A stretch of 64,000 nt of DNA, taken from positions 248,001-312,000 of the forward strand of contig JANATG010000020.1 in NCBI GenBank assembly GCA_029449235.1, in the 5' to 3' direction. Positions 36,235 to 46,727 of the stretch are shown here, piece after piece (the first letter of the stretch is position 1; every line of letters begins with the position of its first letter). The position numbers and the translations under genes are program-made. This DNA is from Linnemannia schmuckeri (Eukaryota > Mortierellomycota > Mortierellomycetes > Mortierellales > Mortierellaceae). The notes beneath the pieces were generated by a model that was not told the DNA's origin, made no database searches, and worked only from the letters and a program-made list of their open reading frames with translations.

Positions 36235-36458
36235 ACCTTCCTTTCTCTCCTACTCATCCTCATCCTCATCCTCAACTCCTCCCTCTTCGCCCTGCCCAAC
36301 CACTCTCCGGAAACAGTAACTTCTGCTCTCCACATCCACGTCCTCTGCTCTTCGCTCCGATCTAGTTTCCGAACTCTCCACTCAGCTTTCACCCACTCAT
36401 ACTCCGAGGTCTATCAACTTTCCCTCCTTCCTCTCCCAACGCACACATATATACCACA

Positions 36459-38402
36459 ATGGCCAACACTCCTCACGGCGGAATCCTCAAGGATCTCATT
36501 GTCCGCGATCAGCCCATCCACCAGCAGCTCCTCCAGGAATCCTCGACCATCCAGTCCATTGTCCTCACTGAGCGTCAGCTTTGCGACCTTGAGCTCATCA
36601 TCTCCGGAGGATTCTCTCCTCTCGAGGGGTTCTTGAATCAGAAGGATTACGACAAGTAAATATCACCAACCGAATCATTCCAATGATCCATGTATATGCA
36701 TCCTTTTTTTTGCTTAAAAAACCATTGAGCATGACTTAACCATCAAGATTCAATTTTGCTCCGATTTAACAGCGTTGTTGACAATCTCCGTCTCGCCAAC
36801 GGTACCCTCTGGTCGATTCCAATCAACTTGGATGTCTCCCAGGAGGATATCGACCGCATCTCCTTGAAGCCCGACCAGCGCATTGCTCTCCGCGACCCCC
36901 GTAACGACAACCCCATCGCCATTTTGACTGTTCAGGACATCTACAGACCCGACAAGGTTAAGGAGGCTGTCCAGGTCTTTGGTGATGATGATCTTGCTCA
37001 CCCTGCTGTTAAGTACCTCCACCAATCCGTCAAGGAGTTCTACGTCGGAGGAAACGTTCAGGCTATTCAGGCTCCCGTCCACTACGACTATGTCGCCTAC
37101 AGAAGTATGTCTCCCTTTCAACAATGATTATTTGAACAGAAGTATTAATGCAACATAACAAATATCTAACCAAATTTGCCATATTTGCTTTTCTCTTCAA
37201 CTTCAGATACCCCCGCTGAGATCCGTGCTTACTTCCAGAAGCTCAACTGGACCCGTGTTGTTGCTTTCCAGACCCGCAACCCCATGCACCGTGCTCATCG
37301 TGAGTTGACTGTCCGCGCTGCCCGCTCCCGCCAGGCCAACGTCTTGATTAACCCCGTTGTCGGTTTGACCAAGCCCGGTGATATCGATCATTTTACCCGT
37401 GTCCGAGTCTATGAAGCCATTATCCGCCGCTACCCTACCGGTATGGCTGCTCTCTCTCTCTTACCTCTTGCCATGCGTATGGCAGGTCCTCGTGAGGCTC
37501 TCTGGCATGCCATTATCCGCAAGAACCACGGAAACACCCATTTCATCATTGGTCGTGATCACGCCGGTCCCGGAAAGAACTCTGCTGGCAAGGACTTCTA
37601 TGGACCTTATGATGCTCAGTACCTCGTTGAGAAGTACAAGGATGAGATCGACATTGAGGTCGTTCCCTTCCAGCAGGTTACCTACCTCCCCGATTCTGAT
37701 GAGTATGTCCCCTCGGATGAGGTCCCCGCTGGTGCCAAGACTTTGGATATCTCTGGAACTGAGCTCCGCCGCCGTCTCCGCACAGGTGCCCACATCCCCG
37801 AGTGGTTCTCTTACCCCGAGGTCGTTGCTCTCTTGCGTGAGTCCCACCCTCCTCGCTCCAAGCAGGGCTTTACTGTCTTTTTGACCGGCTACCATGCCTC
37901 TAAGAAGGAGCACATTGCCCGAGCTCTGCAGGTCTCCTTGAATCAGCAGGGTGGACGCTCGATCTCCTTGTTGCTCGGCGAAACCATCCGCGGCAAGCTC
38001 TCGTCGGAGCTCGGATTCAGCAAGCGTGAGCGTGACATCAACATCAACCGTCTTGGATTCGTTGCTGCCGAGTTGACCAAGGCCGGGGCCGGTGTCATTG
38101 TTGCCCCCATTGCTCCCTACGAGGATGCCCGCAAGCAAGCCCGCCAGGAGGTCGAGAAGTCTGGAGGATTCTTCCTTGTCCATGTCGCCACCCCACTCGA
38201 GCAGTGCATTGCCTGGGACCGCGATGGTGTTTACGAGCGCGCCAAGAAGGGCGAGATCACTGGCTTCACTGGTATCGATGATCCCTATGAGGCTCCCAAG
38301 AATGCCGAGTTGGTTGTCGATCCCTCCACCGAGAGCGTTGCCCAGATTGTCCGCCGCATTGTCTTGTTGTTGGACCAGCAGGGATACTTTGGTGATGTCT
38401 AA
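36459..38402 (+). CDS. MET3: ATP sulfurylase (sulfate adenylyltransferase)
   Basis: First step of sulfate assimilation in the cytosol: ATP + sulfate to APS + pyrophosphate. Exons 36459-36655, 36773-37104 and 37207-38402 give 574 residues, the normal fungal length. The catalytic core shows ISGGFSPLEGFL, the nucleotide motif QTRNPMHRAHRE, VGLTKPGDIDH, IIGRDHAGPG and GTELRRRLRTG. After about residue 395 comes the APS-kinase-like allosteric domain (GFTVFLTGYHASKKEHIARAL through GFTGIDDPYEAPKNAELVVD). Its P-loop lacks the Gly-Lys-Ser/Thr needed for kinase activity. In filamentous fungi this domain binds PAPS and inhibits the enzyme. Codon use is strongly C-ending and G-ending, as expected for a highly expressed gene. 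The 3' end is duplicated 1.75 kb downstream. Confidence 0.96.
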
Positions 38403-38780
38403 ATCCGGAACACTGCACAAAAATCTCAAGTCACATAGCCTTGCATAGGCACACAACGCACTTTCCCTCCTCCCCTCTAATACCATCATCCTTGTAGCAT
38501 AGTCGAACCTTCATTCACATACAAAATAAACATGTATAGCTTTTTTGAGTAACGCTCTCTACGGCAACGCCACAGTGAAAATTCCGTAAGGCATGTCCCG
38601 TGTGCTTCAGCCTATTCCAGCCAAACTAGAAATAAACATGAGGCATACTGGGCTGTTGGGGCAGATTCCTTTTTGCCTTTCAGTCAATCTTACTCTTTTT
38701 TTCTCATTTTTATCAACAACGCCTGGCCTCCCTGTTTTAAACTCTATTTAACCCACTTTCACCCACATTACCCAACACAG

Positions 38781-39723
38781 ATGATGAAAAATCAATTGCA
38801 GAATCAGCCCGTCCGGGCTGTCGACCGCCGCTTTAGCACCATCGCGTAAGTGATGTGACAAGGACCGCTATTGTTACAGTTACAGTAGTCAAAGAATCCG
38901 CAGTTTTACATTGTCAATAAAAGAAAAGCTGTTATCAGGCACGTATTGACGTTGACCTGACTTGATACTCGATAGATTCAAGTTGCTCGGGTACACCATC
39001 TCTCAAAGCCATGGTGTTATTCGAGAGTAAACATACCAGGACACTGTTTCGTTTCTAATTTGTCCTATTTGTCCAACCAACAAACATGTGTTCCAAACCT
39101 AACATTTCTTTTTTTCCATGAAAACTTATCCTTTCAGCCTGACTGTTCGCATACCTAACGTATGTAGAGCTGTTGATCTTTGTCGTGTGAAGAAAATAAT
39201 GAAAGCTGCGAGTTTAGTACTGACCTGGTTGTTTACACACATCCTGGCTAAATACCTCGGGAGAGCTGTCTTTGGTGCCTTTGCCGCCTTAGGAGGAAGA
39301 GAAAGCTCGGTCTACATCGAGACGGCCGAGAAGGCTCGTGAGACCGCCTTTATCCGCCTACTCGAGCACGCCGCCACTGTCGGAGGCAATGGTAAGAAAG
39401 CAACTTGTGTTGAGTACCTCTGTTCGCAGGTGCAGGCCATCTTTTTAAATGGCCACCAACAAATGTTCTTTTTCTTTCCGCTTGTTATAGCTGTCGTTGG
39501 AGTCCAGTTCAATGGCCAAGAAATTTCAGAGATAAGCTGAGCATCTTGACATGATCGACTTGGTGTGGCTGTAAGTTTTATGTTCTTCTCGATATTGATG
39601 GCTGTTATTTTCTTCTTTTTCGTTAATGATATTGTGTAGGAAATGACTGAGATTATGCGCTATCGCACCGCGATCACCCTTATCCCCAGTCAAGGTCCCC
39701 AGCAGGGCTTCCAAAAATACTAA
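38781..39723 (+). pseudogene. YbjQ/UPF0145-domain protein, copy A (two splice sites lost)
   Basis: The exon sequence of copy B is present piece by piece: start MMKNQLQNQPVRAVDRRFST (38781), FKLLGYTISQSHGVIR, LTVRIPN, LGRAVFGAFAALGG, VVGVQFNGQEISE, and a C-terminal exon with TAITLIPSQGPQQ. The acceptor before LGRAVFG reads AC at 39254-39255 where copy B has AG. The donor after QEISE reads AT at 39532-39533 where copy B has GT. Without these the message cannot be spliced as in copy B; reading on from QEISE meets a stop within a few codons. It also carries an insertion near the end (QQGFQKY instead of QKY). It is most likely a pseudogene, although an altered splice form cannot be excluded. Confidence 0.75.
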
Positions 39724-39800
39724 ATAGTGCTCTGGCGCAATCGCACTATATCCATGTACAAAATCTTTTCATCCTTACCTCAGGGATAATAAAAAGCCAA

Positions 39801-40024
39801 AATTGGTGGCAACCCTACACACTCATTTTTCACACACCCCGTTCTGCTATAGCAATTTGCTGAGTGAAGTGCTCTCACAATTTCTTTCATGGAGAGAATT
39901 TACCATCTGATGCTTTGTCTTCTTTTCGTGCCTTCTTCATTCCCTCTTTGCATTCATCCGGAAAACTAGTGAAAAGAAATACAATCCAGCAATGTCGACC
40001 GTGGGCGACACCATCTTTCACTTT
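39801..40024 (+). pseudogene. Truncated DNAJC11 5' end (promoter and first codons)
   Basis: This matches the region 41821-42020 just before and at the DNAJC11 start. It has the same AATTGGTGGC motif, the CATCCGGAA block and an ATGTCGA start followed by GGCGACACCATC, versus GACGACACCACC in the real gene. The coding part ends after a handful of codons at the duplication junction. Confidence 0.75.
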
Positions 40025-40030
40025 CTTCGC

Positions 40031-40158
40031 TAGTATTGATAAGCCCTACGAGACTCCCAAGGACGCCGAGTTGGTTGTGGATCTCTCCACCGAGAGCGTT
40101 GCCCAGACTGTCCGCCGGGCTGTCTATGGATCCGCAGGTATACTTTGATGACGTCTAA
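40031..40158 (+). pseudogene. MET3 3'-end fragment
   Basis: This encodes PYETPKDAELVVD and STESVAQTVRR, then diverges from the MET3 ending around a small deletion before a TAA (40156-40158). The 3' flank (ATCCGGAATACTGCACAAAA) also matches the MET3 downstream region. It is a duplicated tail with no promoter or start of its own. Confidence 0.88.
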
Positions 40159-40755
40159 ATCCGGAATACTGCACAAAAAATTCAAGCCTCTTAGCCTCCT
40201 TGCATAGATACACACTTTCTCTCCCCCTCCCTCTCTAATACCCTTATCCTTCCAGCATAGTTGAACCTTTATTCGCATACAAAATACAAATATAGTAATA
40301 ATGACTTTTTCCGCGGTAATGCCACAATTAAAGTGCCGAATGTCCTGCGTGCTTCAGCCCACTCCAGCCACAATAGAAATAAGCATGAGACACTCAGGGC
40401 TGTTGAACTGGATTTTTTCAGCCATAAGCTGTTGGTCACCATCCCATTTGTCCTTGCAGAGGGAAGGTCGAAAGGCGACAGTAGCGGCGGGTTTATTGAT
40501 CGGATAGGCTTTCCTAGCGCACGACAGGCTACTATTAGTATGCCTTCTTTCGCCGTCAATCAATGGAGGTGTTTCGCCACAGAAACAGCCTGCGTTTCCA
40601 CACCATCGCCAGTCGTTGCATGACCCGCGGGCCTCGACTTGGTTGACTGGTTAAAAAGCCACCCTTTTGGCTCTTTTTTTTTTTTTGTCTTTGTCCAACA
40701 ACTCTACTTCATAAATCACTTCCAACCCATTTCTACCCATTTATCCATTACAAGC

Positions 40756-41733
40756 ATGAAGAATCAAGCGCAAAACCAGCCCGTTCGCGCCGTCGACCGC
40801 CGCTTCAGCACCACCGCGTATGTTACATGAAAAAAGCTGTAATTTGTTGCAGTTGCCATTGTAAAGAATGCAAACCTTCACATTACAATGAAAACAAAAA
40901 AAAAGAGGTGACAAAGTCTTATTCGACTGTGCCCTGACCTGACGTTCGATAGATTCAAGTTTCCCGGGTATACTATCTCTCAAAGCCATGGTGTTGTTCG
41001 AGGGTAACCATACCAGTGCACCGTCTCTTGTTCACCCTGCTTCATTTTGTACAACCACTCCTCAACACATGTTTAAAAACTAACTCTTTCCTGTTTTTAC
41101 TTTCCCATGAAAACTCCTCCTTCCTTCAGCCTGACTGTCCGCACACCCAATGTATGTATAGTAGCCCGTTAAATTTTGCTGTTTGAGGTACGGTAACGAG
41201 AGCTGTGAGTCTAATATGGTACACAAAAACAATTCTGGCCTGATAAACACACACACATCATGGTTAAATAGCTCGGAAAAGCTGTCTTTGGTGCCTTTGC
41301 ATCCTTGGGAGGAGGAGAGAGCTCGGTCTACATCGAGACGGCTGAGAAGGCTCGTGAGACCGCCTTTATCCGCCTGCTCGAGCACGCTGCCGCTGTTGGA
41401 GGCAATGGTAAAAAGGAGATCTGTGTTGAAGAACAACGTTGTTTGCATAGGTGTCTTCTTTTTGGTTGCTAAAGGCTATTATATTTTCTTCTCTTGCTAC
41501 TATAGCTGTCATTGGCGTTCAGTTCACTGGCCAAGAAATTGCAGAGGTGAGTTACTGTATCCGTGCTGATAACATCGGCTTGGTATGGGTTGTGTTGCTT
41601 TCGATGCTAAAGGCTGCCCTTCTTTTTTTTTTTTTTTTTTTTCGTTAATGACGCTGTGTAGGAAATGACTGAGGTTATGTGCTACGGCACTGCGGTCACC
41701 CTTGTCCCCAGCCAGGCCCCTCAGAAGTACTAG
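40756..41733 (+). CDS. YbjQ/UPF0145 family protein, copy B
   Basis: The frame is kept over six exons. They run from MKNQAQNQPVRAVDRRFST (40756) to FKFPGYTISQSHGVVRG (ends about 41006), LTVRTPN (about 41130-41151), LGKAVFGAFASLGGGES to VGGN (41272-41408), AVIGVQFTGQEIAE (ends 41546), and an end exon to QAPQKY (TAG 41731-41733). All introns are GT-AG. The product is about 130 residues. GEAVFGA-like, EKARETAFIRLLEHAA and GNAVIGVQF match the fold of bacterial YbjQ/UPF0145 proteins, which form pentamers. Their role is not established; a metal-binding role has been proposed for the family. The short Arg-rich start (QPVRAVDRRFSTTA) resembles a mitochondrial leader. Confidence 0.8.
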
Positions 41734-42000
41734 GCAGTGCTTCGATACCATAGCCCAATATCCCTGTGCAAACACATTCGTCCTCTACGTTTATCGCTCG
41801 CTCGTCAAATAAAAATGTAAAATTGGTGGCAAATCAACAATTCATTCTTCACACAGCGTCCCGTTATGGCAATTTCCTGAGGTGCGGTCCCAATTTTTTT
41901 TACGTGGAGAACTCACCATCTGATTTCTCTTCTTTTCGTTTCTTCAGTTCCCCTTCGCATCCATCCGGAAGACCAGTGAAAGGAATAAATGCCCAACAAA

Positions 42001-44624
42001 ATGTCGATCATGGACGACACCACCTTCGAGGACAAGACGATGCTCGCCGAGAACTTCTTTGCTAACAGCGGACTCATCAACGATCCCGATGACCTCCTTG
42101 CCAATCACGAATCTCGTCCCCCAACAGAAACCAACCACTATGCTGTCCTCAACGTCTCCAAATTCGTACGGCAGTCATCTCTTCTTCTTTCTCCTCCTCC
42201 GAACTTGCAGTAGAAAAAAGCAATCGACGCCATTCAATCTACCTCCAACTCACCACCCCACCGTTCTTTATTCGATACATGCTTCATAGGCGTCAACTGA
42301 GGAGATCAAAGAGGCATACAGGCGATTGTGTGAAGTCTTTGATCCCGAGAAGCACAGTGGCCCAGCCCTCAAGAGCTCTGCAGCAGCAAAGCTCCATGTC
42401 ATCAAAGAGGCCTTTGACGGTAAATAGGCCTTGCTGAAACATGCCGTTGTATCATCTTGTCCTGACTTCGGAGGAGTGTAACTCCAGTGCTAACTAAGCG
42501 TCCTTTATTTTCATTGGCGATTTAGTATTGAGCAATCCTAAGCAGCGGGCAGAGTACGACCAGTATGGAGACAACGGAGCTGCCTCGAAATGGGACATCG
42601 GTCACAAAGTCAAAACACCTCAAGAGGTAGGCGCTCTTTCATCTTGGCAATTGTCATTCAAAACCAGGATACGACAATACAAATTACCTAAGACGCTTCT
42701 GACATGTTTACCTATGTTATGTTAATATAGACGATGGATGACTATGCGCGCTTGGCCAAGGAGCAGCAGCAATTGGAACTAGAGAACTTGGTCCGATCAA
42801 AGAACGATATTACTATTAATGTGGATGCTATCAGAGTCTTTGAGCATTACCAGCCACCACCCATTTCACTCTTTGGACGGGCCTCTACCAAAAAGCAGCG
42901 AACACCTACCATTATTGACTCCCTGGAGCGAACCGAGATCAGTCAGCTGTATATGAAGAACTCTTTCTTAGTAAGTCGTCAGCAAGGATCTGAAAACATT
43001 ACTTGAGATGACCATGACTTACGTCCTGATGGGTACTGACAAGGGTGGCTCTTTGTTTGCATGTAATAGACCCAGTTTGGGCCCAGGACGCAGTTGATTC
43101 TCGGAGGCGACATGACTTCGAGATCAGGCACAGGCAGTGGCAACATTACAGGAACTCTTCGTCACATCTACTCCGACAAGGTCTCTCTAGAGGTAGGATT
43201 GTCATTTATCGTCTCTGCTTGCAAGGTAGCATCGTTTTTTTTTTTGACGGGAATGATTTTGACTCCTATTGTTTCCTTCCGCTATTTCAATAGCTGGGAG
43301 CATCAATATTGAACCCTAGGGCGGCAATTGTCAAGGGTACATATAAAGTGGATCCGTTGACGTTTGTGGCAGGAACGGCTCATCTGCGAGGAACTCGTGG
43401 ACCAACGCCATTAGTGATGACTTTTGGCCGGAGGATCACCAAGGGTACAACGGGATATATGACCTACAGGACAGGTGATTGGGCTATCGGATCATGGGGC
43501 CCTGCCTTTGACGAACGCCAAAACTACTCTTCGATGGCTTTGGGAATCACCTCGGCTGATGTCAAGGACAGTTACCAGGTTGAGTTGCTTACAGGTGTGC
43601 TGCGATCGAACCTCTTGATGGACAGGACATGGGCTATAGACGAGTCGACCCGTGTCCGCGTCGGATCAAAGCTCTCAAGCACCACCGGCCTGACTGTCAG
43701 CGTTGGTGGTGACCGTAGAATCACCCAGCACACTCGCCTCGGACTGGCTGTCGAAGTCGCCCTCTCTGGCGGCATCGCCTTCAACCTCAAGTAAGCCCCC
43801 GCGATTAATTTTATTTTTTAGTTACATTTGATGACAAACGAATTTATGACCAACTGACTGACCTTCTATATTGTCTATCATTGGTGTAGGGCAATGAGGT
43901 TGGGACAGAGTGTGACGGTGCCGATTATGTTGTCCAATGAGTTTTCGCCAAAGTTTGCGTTTTGGGGTGCAGTGGTACCGGTCTGCACGCTCGCCGCTCT
44001 GGATTTGGGATATGTCAAGCCCAAGAGGAGAAGAGAGCGTGCACAGAAGCTTCAGGAGCTCCGTCAAATCCATGCAGAATTTATTGCCAACCAAAAGAAG
44101 GAAGCCGAGGAGGCCGTAAACCTGCTCAAGGACTCGACTGCCCGTAAGACCAGGCAGGAGCAGGAAAAGGATGGACTCGTTGTGGTTGAAGCTGTCTATG
44201 GAAACCTCAACGCTGGAATTATCGCCGATGTCACTATTGCCGTCCAGGCCCTCGTCAACAACTCTCAGCTCGTCATGCCCGGTGGTCATTCCAAAGTAAC
44301 CTCTTAGGCTTTGTTGCTCATCCTTCTTGTTTGACGCTGTTTCATTATCACATTTTGACTCTGACTTTTTTTTAATGATATCTAATAGAATCACGTGCTT
44401 GGTTTCTATGATCCATGCCTCGGTGAAAAGAAGCAACTGAGGATAAGATACGAGTTCCAAAAGTCTATGCACGAGGTTGTCCTTGACGACCTTGAGCACG
44501 TTGCCCTTCCCGTCCGAGGTCAGTCTTTATTTTGTATGTTGGTTTACTGTAGTTGTTGTCAAATTGTGTCAAACTAACCTTATTTTTTCCCTCGGTTCTC
44601 TGCTTAGCCCATCGCCTTGCATGA
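42001..44624 (+). CDS. DNAJC11: DNAJC11-like mitochondrial J-protein
   Basis: DNAJC11 associates with the MICOS/SAM machinery and helps keep mitochondrial cristae in shape. The start at 42001 (MSIMDDTTFEDK) is chosen because the duplicated relic shares it; an in-frame ATG at 41989 adds four residues. The early exons encode a J domain (NHYAVLNVSK, then STEEIKEAYRRLCEVFDPEK, then LSNPKQRAEYDQYG). A beta-rich central region follows (TQFGPRTQLILGGDMTSRSG, ELGASILNPRAAIVKG), then the C-terminal DUF3395 domain typical of DNAJC11 (DVTIAVQALVNNSQLVMPGG, LGFYDPCLGEKKQLRIRYEF). The last exon adds only a few codons and ends at TGA 44622-44624. The HPD tripeptide of active J domains reads DPE here. Confidence 0.9.
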
Positions 44625-45485
44625 TAAATTTGAACGCCGTAAACCACCAAACGAAATACTTTAAAAAAAAGACGCCACTCATGATCCCTCAATTTTCACA
44701 CATAATAAAGAACACCGATAGATCCATCTTTCCATGACACTGACAGATAATCTCTGCTTGTTTCTAACTTCTCGTTATCATGTTGCTTTCACATCGTTTC
44801 TCTCTCTGTCTTGGAAAATAAAGAAAATGCTATTTTCTATTACATATTTTTCGCGGTTTGTAGCTAAACCTTTTTAGTGCGAAACGCTATTTTTCTCTTT
44901 TTTTTCTCTCTTTTTTTGCCGATAGCCGCATGCGAGATGCTAAGAGTGTACTCCTCGGGATCCCTTTTTCTAGTTTTTATTACTTTTGGGTAAATTCTAC
45001 GGCGCAGCGACGATACATGGATCACTTGTGCAAAAGAACCATTCGTTTGAAAATTGGTCGCAGATCCTCAAAATTGCTTAAAGTAACTTGAGGCCAGATT
45101 CGTTTCTGCCTCTAATGAAGGTCGTTAAAGATGAGCGATGGAGATAGTTTTGATGAAGAATATGCAAAAGAGCGAACTTCTTCCTCTTCGTGGATACATC
45201 GCTGACTGAGGTTGGTCATCCGGTTTCTGAGGAGGCGCCAGAGAAAATAGATGATGAAGTTGAGATATCTTTGCTAGGGCACGAGTGAAAATAGTGCACC
45301 TTATCTGTGCCAAGACTTGCTTATAAAATAAATGTTCTGTCGAGCTGGAGGATAGCACTGGACAAGACAAGCGTGTCAACGGGCCATGTAAACTCATAAT
45401 AGAGAGCAATGGCATTTTCCTTGAGGATTACTTGGATGACGTAGGTGAGGGGATTGTTGAAAATGGGATCGCTAGAAGAGCCGCA
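44625..45485. other. DNAJC11 3' flank and unassigned repeat-edge sequence
   Basis: 44625-45110 holds the DNAJC11 3' flank with no gene. On the minus strand, an open frame continues from the end of LINE copy 2 through 45485-45321 with sequence unrelated to other LINE copies. It may be target DNA or another repeat; I do not recognise it. Confidence 0.45.
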
Positions 45486-46506
45486 GAGAAGATCTAAGAG
45501 ACTCCACTTAAGGTTTTCATCACAATCGGGAGCAGGACTACCGCTGTGCACGGCTCGAGCTCCACCGATAGAAGAGAATCCTTGGACATGTTCCGCATCC
45601 GAGGGGGACTGCCAGTATATGGGTACTGGCCGTGGTGCTTGACGACCATTGTCAGTTGCTCGCTTGTGTTCACGCTTCCTGGCGGCATTGTAGCTATTTG
45701 TTGCCTGAACGCCCCATTCATCAATCTTGCCTATGGCCTTCTTCCATATCGCAGTGATTGTCTCAACGGTAGAGGGGCATCTCCAGACATGCTCATTGTC
45801 TTCCTCCTCCTGCTCATATTGTCGACACAGGCAGGTTGGGTACAAGTCAGGCTTCCGAGCCTGCATGGAGTTCAACGTTGGCAACATTCCATACAGCTTC
45901 TTAATATGATGTGTTCGTTGGTGGGAGTCCTTGCTATTGCTGTAGAAGGTGAAGACGGCGCGTCTGTCATGGACATGGGCCAAGGTCGAACTCCATTCCA
46001 CATCGTCAATGTCCGAGATCGCCCTCTTGACCCGTCTTTGTGATATCCAGACTTGATGATGGCGGATTGTCGATTGTTGTTTGAGAAGCCGTCTTAGATC
46101 GGTTTCGACAAGCCCGCCATTGCAATGTGCAAAGCTCGTGATGTCCTTCTGCTGCGTGAGATCCACCACCAAAGGCACCGTAACACTCTGCTGCCGCCTT
46201 TGCCGCCTGATCCGCTAGCTCATTTCCTTGAATGTTGTTGTGTCCCTTGATCCATACCACTTCGACTCCGCCTGGTCGAGATTCCACAACCTGCCATAAT
46301 ACCGCCCAGATACTCGCATAAGTGCTCCTGAAGCGTTTCCTCGGTAAGGCATCTCGACGATTCTTCACCATATGATGATACTGTTCCACCACCGACTGGT
46401 TGTCCAGTTTGACCACAATGTTTTGTTCCGGAGGTGCTGACAGGACTGCGGCTAGTAAACTCATGAGCTCAGACTTGGCCGAGGAACCGATATGGGTACT
46501 GGCCGT
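45486..46506 (-). mobile_element. LINE copy 2, truncated at both ends
   Basis: On the minus strand it starts in the RNase H domain (SSAKSELMSLLAAVL, KLDNQSVVEQYHH, VVWIKGHNNIQGNELADQ). After a frameshift near 46180 it carries the same region as copy 1 (HIKKLYGMLPTLNSMQARK, Cys/His cluster). It breaks off at about 45486, before the C-terminal 130 codons and the 3' UTR seen in other copies. The coding frame is broken, so it is dead. Confidence 0.8.
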
Positions 46507-46525
46507 AAAAAAAAAAAAAAAAAAA

Positions 46526-46556
<31 letters not shown>

Positions 46557-46727
46557 CGTACGCAATTTTATTTCTCCAGTGAAAAGCCCAAGAAAGGCAT
46601 TCGATAGTGAAAGGAGCTACATACCAAACTCTTCCAAGAGCCATCCACCAGTCGCAGTCCGGTCCACAACCTGGCTCTGCGCAACAATTGCCGCTGCTCC
46701 TCACAGCTTCAATAGAAGAAAATAAAA

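Larger units (their letters stand above)
34574..36458. other. Divergent intergenic region between ATG26 and MET3
   Basis: This 1.9-kb promoter region contains a 12-bp minisatellite near ATG26 and otherwise no coding frame I trust. Near MET3 are a TATA-like GAAGTATATAAAGG (36221-36234) and a pyrimidine-rich leader. Confidence 0.55.
38270..40025 (+). repeat. Tandem segmental duplication, unit A
   Basis: It starts within the last exon of MET3 and runs through YbjQ copy A to a truncated DNAJC11 5' end (39801-40020). It matches unit B in order and sequence: the ending PYE.PK.AELVVD.STESVAQ, then the UTR block, the YbjQ exons, AATTGGTGGC, the CATCCGG block and ATGTCGA. The junction to unit B lies near 40025-40031. 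Exact ends need an alignment. Confidence 0.85.
40031..42020 (+). repeat. Tandem segmental duplication, unit B
   Basis: The second unit comprises the MET3 tail (40031-40158), a spacer, YbjQ copy B (40756-41733) and the functional DNAJC11 5' end. The spacer between the MET3 tail and YbjQ is about 600 bp here and 380 bp in unit A, so about 200 bp was gained here or lost there (around 40430-40640). Confidence 0.85.

Noticed and set aside
45321..45485. Frame continuing from LINE copy 2 as a possible fusion gene
   Set aside because: The LINE part is frameshifted and truncated, and the joined sequence has no recognisable domain; the open frame is likely chance.
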